DNA of 64,000 bases from Pantanalinema sp. GBBB05 (GTDB lineage Bacteria > Cyanobacteriota > Cyanobacteriia > Leptolyngbyales > Leptolyngbyaceae): contig VRZD01000020.1 of assembly GCA_016743235.1 (NCBI GenBank), positions 61,720 through 125,719 on the forward strand, read 5' to 3'. How positions within the stretch are numbered: position 1 is the stretch's first letter; every line of letters begins with the position of its first letter. Positions 40,234 through 46,743 of this stretch are shown piece by piece. A program made the translations under genes and the position numbers. The notes under the pieces are model-generated. The model was not told the origin of the DNA and did no database searches. It saw only the letters and a program-made list of their open reading frames with translations.

Positions 40234-40732
40234 CAACGATTTAGATTCGGCTTACTGCACACTTCATAACCTGGGTGCATCCCTTCGAGGCAACCAGCAG
40301 TGCTCGGATATCGAATGGTTAGCACGGGTGCTATTTGAGAACAGTAGATTAGGCGCTGGCGACATCAGCACGGTGCCGTGGTTAATTGACGTTCAGCAAT
40401 GGGACTATCTGATGCTTGAGCCTCAAGCCATGCTGGGGAATGGTCCCCATCACTGGCAAGCCCTAACTGATGAACAGCGGGAGGCATGGCGGAAGTTAGC
40501 CCGAATCTGCCTGTATGTTTTACCCTCCTTCGCTTCCAGAGTAGGTTCCCGCTATATGGAGCAAGCACGAGCATTGCAGCAGGTTTGGAGGCAGGAGCAG
40601 AAACAGGATATTCAAGGGGGTGGTGAGCAGCGTCCCGAGTGTCCCTCCTGCCATACCAGGAGCCTTGCTACCATCCCGATCGCTGATGGCTGGCAGTGCG
40701 GATTCTGCCACTACGAGTGGGAGGAGGGCTGA
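40226..40732 (+). CDS. Hypothetical protein with C-terminal zinc ribbon (168 aa)
   Basis: From MHDNDLDSAYCTLHNLGASL. The first 120 residues are helical (WYxx/WQALTDEQREAWRKLARI); the last 40 contain CPSCHTRSLATIPIADGWQC and GFCHYEW, a CxxC...CxxC zinc ribbon. Coupled to both neighbours by overlaps. Confidence 0.55.
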   Translation: MHDNDLDSAYCTLHNLGASLRGNQQCSDIEWLARVLFENSRLGAGDISTVPWLIDVQQWDYLMLEPQAMLGNGPHHWQALTDEQREAWRKLARICLYVLPSFASRVGSRYMEQARALQQVWRQEQKQDIQGGGEQRPECPSCHTRSLATIPIADGWQCGFCHYEWEEG

Positions 40733-40857
40733 TGTATAACCTTCAATGCCCCGAATGTTTGGGGTGGAACACCGCGAGCTGCTTGACCACTCCTGACTGG
40801 TGGCGTTGTGCAGACTGCCTGCATGAGTGGAACCGAGAAGATGAGGAAGCTGAATGA
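40732..40857 (+). CDS. Tiny zinc-ribbon protein (41 aa)
   Basis: MYNLQCPECLGWNTASCLTT then WWRCADCLHEW: two CxxC pairs in 41 residues, like a free-standing copy of the zinc ribbon of the previous protein. ATGA overlaps at both ends support that it is translated. Confidence 0.55.
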   Translation: MYNLQCPECLGWNTASCLTTPDWWRCADCLHEWNREDEEAE

Positions 40858-41033
40858 TTGTCACCCTCAAATCAGGTCAGACCACCTTCCTCGTTTTGGT
40901 ATCCGGTGCATTTGCAGTTGTTCAATTTCCAGGGCATCACCAGACCACAGTAGTTAGTCGAGAGTTTATCAATGAGCGATTACACACCCGACATTCCCCA
41001 CCCAGCTATCCAATCCGTAAACGAGTTGGTTGA
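40854..41033 (+). CDS. Small hypothetical protein (59 aa)
   Basis: It starts in the ATGA at the end of the tiny zinc-ribbon gene (MIVTLKSGQTTFLVLVSGAF). The first 25 residues are hydrophobic, the rest basic. It overlaps the next gene by 62 bp. Weakly supported. Confidence 0.35.
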   Translation: MIVTLKSGQTTFLVLVSGAFAVVQFPGHHQTTVVSREFINERLHTRHSPPSYPIRKRVG

Positions 41034-41205
41034 GACGGCTAAGAACGTTTATAAGGTATCTCCCATGCAACGAGCACAAGCCAGTATTGATACCTTCCGA
41101 CCCAACTCGAACGGCACCGAGTTTCAGTGGGTTGCACTCAAAGCCGCGATCGCTCAACAGATTGCCGCTGCAAACGATGAACTAATGCGTGGAGTCAAGG
41201 GATAA
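40972..41205 (+). CDS. Small helical protein (77 aa)
   Basis: MSDYTPDIPHPAIQSVNELV onward; helical, ending AAANDELMRGVKG. No motif recognised. It is near the end of the plus-strand operon. Confidence 0.5.
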   Translation: MSDYTPDIPHPAIQSVNELVETAKNVYKVSPMQRAQASIDTFRPNSNGTEFQWVALKAAIAQQIAAANDELMRGVKG

Positions 41206-41220
41206 GAGGAAGGTTAACAG

Positions 41221-41403
41221 ATGGCTGAATCAATATCGATTCCCGCGCTACTGCGATCGACGGCATTGCGGTACGCTGACCAAAAATTACAACAACGAGT
41301 GGAACGATTGGAGGCGGTAGCCAATCAACTTCGGCGGCATCCAGAGGTGCTTAAACAATTGCCAGAAGTTGCACAACTACTGTCGGATCTGGATGTTGCC
41401 TGA
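41221..41403 (+). CDS. Small coiled-coil protein (60 aa), last gene of the operon
   Basis: MAESISIPALLRSTALRYAD then a heptad region (QQRVERLEAVANQLRRHPEV). Its stop is 1 bp from the stop of the convergent gene. No function assigned. Confidence 0.5.
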   Translation: MAESISIPALLRSTALRYADQKLQQRVERLEAVANQLRRHPEVLKQLPEVAQLLSDLDVA

Positions 41404-41404
41404 A

Positions 41405-41836
41405 TCAAATCGAGTCAAGGCGGATAGCTTTTAGACCACCTTTTGGGGGATTTGCGGGCTTGTTTGCAGAACGAACTTTTTTTACCATCTGCCTGATTGA
41501 CATATAACAAAGAACTGCGGGTATTCTTACCCGCAGTTCCAGAATTATATTAAGCGACTCAGGAACGGCAATCTCCTGGCTATTAAGTCGTTCTACCTCA
41601 TATCTTTCAATTACATACTCAAGGGTTTCCTGAATACCTTCTTCAGGGAGACTGCCTGGAGGTAATCTGCTGACTATTTTATCTGGCACTGGAAGATAAA
41701 GATTTTCGGCTCCTGGTGGTAAAACCTTCTCTTCAAGCCGTTTCATGCGCCGCCGAGCAGACTTAATCGCTTGTTGCGCAAGGTATGCTAGCGCCCCTTG
41801 CGTTAGACCCTTTAGGACAAACAATAAAACCTCCAT
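41405..41836 (-). CDS. Hypothetical protein (143 aa)
   Basis: It has a hydrophobic N-terminal segment (MEVLLFVLKGLTQGALAYLA), a basic helix (SARRRMKRLEEKV) and an aliphatic C-terminal region (SLNIILELRVRIPAVLCYMS). It may be membrane associated. It is oriented opposite to the operon and divergent from the PadR gene across about 300 bp. Confidence 0.5.
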   Translation of the reverse strand: MEVLLFVLKGLTQGALAYLAQQAIKSARRRMKRLEEKVLPPGAENLYLPVPDKIVSRLPPGSLPEEGIQETLEYVIERYEVERLNSQEIAVPESLNIILELRVRIPAVLCYMSIRQMVKKVRSANKPANPPKGGLKAIRLDSI

Positions 41837-41978
41837 TAAGGTTTCCTCCGAATAATTTTTTTTGGCATGTTAATGCCCTCCAGTATTTAGAGAGTAGTCT
41901 GACAACAGTACAATCTTACCACTACTGACTTATACACTTTGCATGGTATGTAGGATTGCCCTATACAAAGTATACAAC

Positions 41979-42041
41979 ACTACAGATAGTTACATCAAAA
42001 TTTGAAACCCCTTGCTTTCGTTGATGTAACCTATCTGTGGT
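41979..42041. promoter_or_regulatory. Imperfect 20-bp inverted repeat in the PadR upstream region
   Basis: ACTACAGATAG-TTACATCAA (41979-41998) pairs with TTGATGTAACCTATCTGTGG (42021-42040) with one bulged base. It may be an operator pair or a leader hairpin. The surrounding gap (41837-42146) is AT-rich and also holds two TACTGTAT sites (near 42091 and 42123) close to the PadR start. Confidence 0.5.
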
Positions 42042-42146
42042 ACAGCAATATCTTAACTCAATCAATATATATTTACTGAGTTTATATAGGAATACTGTAT
42101 GCTATAACAGGATTGTCCACCCTGTACTGTATACGTGGAGTTAACA

Positions 42147-42536
42147 ATGGAGAAAGACCTAGGAAACGCTGTCCCTAGGGAAGATGGCGGAGGTAAAAGT
42201 AGGCAGAACTATCTTCTGTCCGCTCTTGAAGAAGATATACTTACTGTTCTTTTAGGACGTGAGTTATATGGCTTACAAATCAGTCAAGCAATTGAAGATT
42301 CGAGCGACGGAAGACGCAAAATCAATGTAAGTTCTTTATATCCTTCACTCCGTCGCCTAGAAGAAAAAGAGTTCGTTACCTCTTACTGGGAAATAAACGA
42401 TGTCAATATCAACAGTAAGGGTGAAGAGAGAGGAGGTGCGAGAAGACGATACTACCGCATCACACCAACTGGCTCTAAGGTTCTAAACGAGAGCAGAGAA
42501 GTCAGAGAGAAATTGCTGAGATGGATGCCCGTTTAG
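42147..42536 (+). CDS. PadR-family transcriptional regulator (second copy)
   Basis: About 129 residues from MEKDLGNAVPREDGGGKSRQ. The winged helix is clear: EEDILTVLLGRELYGLQISQ, SSLYPSLRRLEEKEFVTSYW and GARRRYYRITPTGSKVLNES. The acidic N-terminal extension is unusual. Start is the ATG at 42147; a GTG at 42135 is an alternative. Flanking TACTGTAT repeats could be its operators. Confidence 0.85.
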   Translation: MEKDLGNAVPREDGGGKSRQNYLLSALEEDILTVLLGRELYGLQISQAIEDSSDGRRKINVSSLYPSLRRLEEKEFVTSYWEINDVNINSKGEERGGARRRYYRITPTGSKVLNESREVREKLLRWMPV

Positions 42537-42594
42537 ATAAAGCTTAAGATTTTAAATTGCCTGTCCAATACTCGTTCCAGAGAGAAGAACACCC

Positions 42595-42729
42595 ATGAAC
42601 GCACTCCAAACCCGAAACATAGCCTGGATATCCAATTCAAATCACATCGGAGAAGTCGAAAGCAAGGACTCTCAGATGATATGGGTTAGTAAACTAATTC
42701 AGACATTTTGGAAACCAGCCATTTCCTAA
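42595..42729 (+). CDS. Possible 44-aa peptide downstream of PadR
   Basis: MNALQTRNIAWISNSNHIGE begins a 44-residue frame preceded by AGAGAAG and ending at 42729. Composition is ordinary and nothing is recognised. It lies between the PadR gene and the hairpin region and could be a short coding part of the same transcript. Confidence 0.3.
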   Translation: MNALQTRNIAWISNSNHIGEVESKDSQMIWVSKLIQTFWKPAIS

Positions 42730-42735
42730 ATTCCA

Positions 42736-42966
42736 AACAAAAAGTCCTTTTTAGCAACTAAGAACTTTTTGTGTTCCAAAAATCGAAATAAATTGAATAC
42801 GCACCTTTAAGGATGCAGCCTTGCCTTTACCAGGAGCTTGGTAAACTGAGCAAAGGCATGGAAAATCTATTCCCAGCACTTTTCAAATAGGGAATGGATT
42901 TTCCAACAAGCACAAAATGGTAACCCCTCCAGCTTTCAATGAGTGAACCTTCTGGAGGGGTTTTTG
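42736..42966 (+). ncRNA. Candidate structured RNA with four hairpins
   Basis: Four successive stems end in a terminator: ACAAAAAGT (42737) with ACTTTTTGT (42764); TGCCTTTACCA (42822) with TGGTA (42839) and AAAGGCA (42852); GGAAAATCTATTCCC (42860) with GGGAATGGATTTTCC (42890), fully paired if one G-U is allowed; and the terminator. No open frame crosses it. It may be the 3' part of the PadR transcript or a separate small RNA. Confidence 0.55.
42922..42965 (+). terminator. Rho-independent terminator
   Basis: AACCCCTCCAG pairs with CTGGAGGGGTT across a 19-base loop, followed by TTTTTG. It closes the hairpin region downstream of PadR. The next 100 bp to the rep gene hold nothing evident. Confidence 0.75.
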
Positions 42967-43066
42967 CTTGTTCCTACGTTGCGTCCCCGCAGAGCGTATT
43001 AATCACATTTTACTACTTATATCAATAGTTTTACTTGAAGTACAAATTTAACTCCTTGTTAATTTT

Positions 43067-44055
43067 CTAAATATCTACCTGTTTATATTTTTTTACTGTG
43101 CGCCTCCACCCAAAAAGCAGATGACCTTCATCCATCTCGCTATCATCACTATCACCGATTAAATCTTGGTCGGTTGGCTCCTTTTCTAACTCTCTAAAGT
43201 ATTCTTTGAACACTCCACCAAATGATATTGCCCTAGTGCGGTGAAGTTGTGTGTATACTCCAAAAACCACTCCCGATTACCAAAAATCATTGTTGACGGC
43301 TTGGTTTGATATTTGATGATTTCTGCTAGCAGTCCAACTAGAGAATCATTAGACTTCAAAGCCTGCACATCCAGAATGGGGTTGTAGTCTACTCGAAGGC
43401 TATTGCGCCACATCGTTACCCACTCATCTTTTCTGATGTAGTTCTTGCCAAAATAAGACGGTGCAACCATCAACAAACAGTGAAAATGTGGATGGGCACT
43501 GCGACCGTCTCTGCCAAGTGTCACTTCGACCGTTTTGAGGTATCCGATCGCGGGGAACGCCTTAAGTCTAATCAGCCGACTGAACCCTTTGTTCATCCAC
43601 GCCAGATAGTCTCTCAACTCATGAATCTGGCAATTCTTCACCGTCAGGGTCAGGAATAAAAAACGAGCTGTCGGATAGTCCCCAATTATTTGCGGCAGCG
43701 TTTTGTACGCCCTGGCTTTAAACATCAAACTTCTACGCCAGACGCATATCTGGCAAGTCCTAACATGGCAAAACCGAGCACTAGCTAACTTGAGGCGATA
43801 ACCTTTCTTGTTATCAGGAATCAACCTGAAGTCAAGCAGGTTGGCGCAGGTATTCACCCGCTCAGAATACTTATCGAAGTCAGAGCCTCGGTAATGACCT
43901 GAGATAATGTCACTTTCTGCCTTATGGACATCCCACACCCGATCGCGATCGGAAATGTCGGATAGTCCCGGCAGACTGTTGGAATCGCTGTTTGAAACAG
44001 CTACACTAAAATCAGAGCCATTACCAGAACCCCGGCAGGGTTTGGAACTAGGCAT
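43067..44055 (-). pseudogene. Rolling-circle replication protein (Rep_1 type), frameshifted
   Basis: The main frame (43186-44055, 289 aa) has the RCR motifs: FLFLTLTVKN (motif 1), HPHFHCLL (motif 2, HxH) and EIIKYQTKP (motif 3 Tyr/Lys), plus a Cys pair (CHVRTCQIC). After REWFLEYT the frame changes: the normal C terminus (QLHRTRAISFGGVFKEYFRE ... HLLFGWRRTVKKYK) lies in another frame (43067-43270). Removing two bases of the ACACAC tract at about 43249-43256 would join them. The catalytic half is intact. It is either a broken gene, a programmed shift or a sequencing error. Confidence 0.75.
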
Positions 44056-44060
44056 TGCGG

Positions 44061-44109
44061 AACCGCTGTATTAAATTGGACGTGTGGTAACTCCAATCAT
44101 ACAGCGGTT
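44061..44109. repeat. 11-bp perfect inverted repeat upstream of rep
   Basis: AACCGCTGTAT (44061-44071) and ATACAGCGGTT (44099-44109) are exact complements across 27 bp. The left arm starts 6 bp upstream of the rep start codon. It could be the Rep operator or part of a double-strand origin. Confidence 0.55.
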
Positions 44110-44145
44110 TCCCATCAAATCATTTATCGGCAAATAAGCCGTAAT

Positions 44146-44195
44146 CCCCTTGGGGTATAACTTTCGACACATCGTTCGATGTCGCCGAAAGTTAT
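44146..44195. repeat. Nested palindromes between rep and the recombinase
   Basis: CCCCTTGGGG (44146-44155) is followed by ATAACTTTCG (44157-44166) paired with CGAAAGTTAT (44186-44195), with an inner CATCG/CGATG stem. The recombinase stop is 20 bp away. It may be a terminator for the recombinase, an origin hairpin or a recombination site. Confidence 0.5.
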
Positions 44196-44214
44196 CTCTT
44201 AAGATTCGAGGGCA

Positions 44215-45690
44215 TCAGACTTTTAATTCAATGCCCTCGATTTGCCCTCCACGGATATATACTCGGTCAACCAATCCTCGATAAATGCGCTTTTTCTCTT
44301 CAGGTTGCAACTGCCTCCAGTAGTCATGCTCAGAAAATACTGATAAAAGTAATGCTCTATCTGTTCGCTCTATCAATTCTTGTTTCTCACTCTGCTTCTC
44401 AAGTTGTTTGATCTGCAACCGTAGCTCTGCCTTTGCTCGCTCGATCGCGGGGTGATTCCCAGCAGAGTCAAGAGCCATCAGTTGCCGTCGCAATTCAAGG
44501 ATTTCTGGTAGCTCTACAGCGTCTATCGAAGTTGCTGCGATCGTGGCAATTTCTTCTGCTCTTGAGCAAAGCCGCTCAACAATAAAATCCTCAATCTTCA
44601 AGGCTTTCACTGTTTGCTTCTGGTCACAACTTCTAGTTCGCCAATTCTTGCATTGATAGGAGAACTTAATGTTGCTTGGATCAGTGCGCAATTTATAGCT
44701 CAATAAAAAGCACAGTCCTTTGCAGGCAGCGCAATAAACCAACCCTGAAACAGGGTGAACATATTTAGGTGCCTTCCACCCTTTATGCTTTGCGTTATAG
44801 GTTAGGGCATCGACAATAGTTTTGTATTCCCCCTCACTCATTAGCCGATGTTCCGGGTGAGTATCGTATCGAATATCCCATAAGTGTTGATGGCGTAAGC
44901 GCTGCTGTCCTCCCCTACCATAGGCAATGTGCCCTCTCAAGATTGGATTGTTGTACCAGGTCGTTAGGCTGGCAGCTCCGAAGTGCATCTTTCCTCGCGG
45001 CTGACGATTCCCCTTGCCTTTAATTGCATGGCTGTAAATCCCAAACGTTGAATTGAAAGTTTTCAGAGTCCCCCTCAATGATTCCTCTTTAGAAAATGTC
45101 TCGATCAACCATCTTCCGATTTGTGCTCGACTCCACTCACTACGATCGTCCAGCAAGCAGAGAAACGGTTCAGTATCTAACTCAAATTTGTCATCTCGTT
45201 TGCGATAGCCAAACGGAGCAAAATAGGGCAGGTTTTTATCTCGGTGGCGTTGATGTCCCTGTTTGACCCGCTTGCTTAACCGTGCCGAGTAAGCTCTAGC
45301 CTGTAGTACCGAGTGACCAGCCATTACCCGCCCATCCGGGTTGCATAGATCCAGGTAAGGTTGATCCAAGCTCAGCAACCCTACATCGGAGTCATCCAGT
45401 TGATCGAATAATAAAAACGCGGTTGCCTCATTCCGTGCCAAGCGATCGAGATCGCAGACGACTAACTTCCGCCCCTTTGCCGCACCGGAAAGGATAAATC
45501 TTAACATCTCTTCAAATTCTGGACGTGTTACTCCCCGCTTAAAGGCTGATTCAACGTCGGTATAGATCCGAGTGCATCCAGCCAACCTCAATCTTTCTAC
45601 CTGGGTTTCGATCGAGTGTCCCTTACTTTGTTCGTCGCTCGAAACTCTTGCATATCCGAAATCTCCGGTATCAGGCTCGAAGATTTTCAT
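44215..45690 (-). CDS. Large serine recombinase, XisF-like
   Basis: A 491-residue site-specific recombinase. The catalytic N-terminal domain has FGYARVSSDEQSKGHSIETQ (nucleophilic Ser in RVSS), VCDLDRLARNEATAF and the usual helix. The recombinase domain (PFGYRKRDDKFELDTEPF, NNPILRGHIAYG) follows, then a zinc-ribbon part (VYCAACKGLCFLL, YQCKNWRTRSCDQK) and a coiled coil (AKAELRLQIKQLEKQSEKQE). It resembles XisF, which excises the Nostoc fdxN element. Start is the ATG at 45690 with AGGTGA 8 bp upstream; a GTG at 45702 is possible. The gene begins 40 bp inside the element's right end, as expected for the enzyme that integrates and excises it. Confidence 0.85.
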   Translation of the reverse strand: MKIFEPDTGDFGYARVSSDEQSKGHSIETQVERLRLAGCTRIYTDVESAFKRGVTRPEFEEMLRFILSGAAKGRKLVVCDLDRLARNEATAFLLFDQLDDSDVGLLSLDQPYLDLCNPDGRVMAGHSVLQARAYSARLSKRVKQGHQRHRDKNLPYFAPFGYRKRDDKFELDTEPFLCLLDDRSEWSRAQIGRWLIETFSKEESLRGTLKTFNSTFGIYSHAIKGKGNRQPRGKMHFGAASLTTWYNNPILRGHIAYGRGGQQRLRHQHLWDIRYDTHPEHRLMSEGEYKTIVDALTYNAKHKGWKAPKYVHPVSGLVYCAACKGLCFLLSYKLRTDPSNIKFSYQCKNWRTRSCDQKQTVKALKIEDFIVERLCSRAEEIATIAATSIDAVELPEILELRRQLMALDSAGNHPAIERAKAELRLQIKQLEKQSEKQELIERTDRALLLSVFSEHDYWRQLQPEEKKRIYRGLVDRVYIRGGQIEGIELKV

Positions 45691-46675
45691 GTAGCCAATC
45701 ACCTAAAAACTGTACTTTACGATGTAATTTTATTCCCATGCCAAAGGCATTGGTACAAATGACGAACTGAAGGTGATCGCTTAACCAGGCTTGCTCGATC
45801 GCTCGTCGAGCTTCGGGGCTGAGCCCGGCATGATAAGCCGCAGTCTGAAACCCTTGGGTTTTAAGCCAGGTGGCTAATGTTTCGCTATCTCGACGGGTAC
45901 GGACGTAGACTAGTCCTGCCTGGGCGGGACGAGCTTGAACAAATTGCAATAACATTTGGCGGCGTTGACGCGGTGACCAAGCCACTTGTACCGTCAGATG
46001 TAAATTGCTTCGATAGGGATTCAGCCGAAAAATCTGTGGATCTTCCAGTTGCAAAACCCGCTGAATGGTTTGTTGTGCCTGGGGATCAGCTGTAGCTGTG
46101 AATGCGGAGATCGCAATGCGATGGTTCGCGGGTTGATAAGGTAATAAGCTTGATCGTACTGTTCCTAACCGATAGTAAGCCGGTCGGAAGGTATCCCCCC
46201 ATTGCACTAAACAATGGGCTTCATCCAAAATCAAGCCATTCAGGCGTAAATTAGGCTGACATAATCGTTGCCAGACCGCATTACTGAATAAGGTTTCTGG
46301 TGATAAATATAACAACCGTAGTTTCCGCTGCTCGAGTAACCATAGGACTCGATTTCGTTCGGATGTAGGAAGTTCACTGTGTAATAAGGCTACCGATTGC
46401 CGGAAACTAGCGGCGCGATCGGACAACTCCTTTACCTGATTTTCCATCAATGCCACTAACGGTGACACAACTAGTGTTAATCCAGTTTGCAGTAAGGCAG
46501 GTAATTGAAAACAAATAGATTTCCCACCCCCTGTGGGTAAGATAATCAGGCTATCCTGGTGTGCCAACAGACTTTGGACAATTTCACCTTGAGGTGGACG
46601 AAAATCAGCATAGCCCCAAATTTGTTGAAAAGTGGCTTGAATCTGCTTCCAGGTTGGTGGGATAGAAGTAGTCAT
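45671..46675 (-). pseudogene. recQ: RecQ-type DNA helicase, 3' part cut off by the element
   Basis: 334 codons of an ATP-dependent helicase: Walker A in LPTGGGKSICFQ, DEAH box in LILDEAHCLVQWG, TAFTATADPQAQ-type motif III (ISAFTATAD), and motif V started in FVICTNAFGMGI. RecQ proteins normally continue there with (D/N)KPDVR and about 150 more residues. Instead the frame reads KLHRKVQFLGDWLHENLRA and stops inside the recombinase gene. So helicase motif VI and the rest are missing here and should lie beyond the left end of the element. Confidence 0.85.
45728..45742. other. Right element-chromosome junction (candidate att site)
   Basis: Homology to RecQ ends at the codons for GMGI (45731-45742 on the minus strand, GGCATGGGAATA). 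Element DNA begins immediately to the left. The core used by a serine recombinase would be a few bases here. The exact bases cannot be fixed without the left junction. Confidence 0.65.
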
Positions 46676-46678
46676 GGA

Positions 46679-46722
46679 CTCCGAATTGAATGCCCCCAGT
46701 TTGAGAATGCCCCAATTCGGAG
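46679..46722 (-). promoter_or_regulatory. Leader hairpin overlapping the recQ ribosome binding site
   Basis: CTCCGAATTG and CAATTCGGAG are exact 10-bp arms with a 24-bp loop. On the minus strand the right arm contains GGAG, 3-6 bp before the recQ ATG, so folding would hide the ribosome binding site. A terminator for the upstream gene is less likely because no T-run follows on that strand. Confidence 0.5.
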
Positions 46723-46743
46723 AAAAACCGCTTGTCGGTTGAG

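Larger units (their letters stand above)
1..45731. mobile_element. Phage-like integrated element (right part), inserted in a recQ-type gene
   Basis: The span carries terminase, portal, prohead protease, major capsid, annealing protein, replication initiator, DnaB, DNA methyltransferases and, at its right edge, a large serine recombinase. The right border is placed at about 45731 because a recQ-type helicase on the minus strand loses homology there, straight after CTNAFGMGI. All ten copies of a 23-bp palindrome lie inside this span and none to its right. The left end is outside the window, so the element exceeds 45 kb. HIP1 octamers occur here too, suggesting long residence in a cyanobacterial host. 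Confidence 0.85.
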
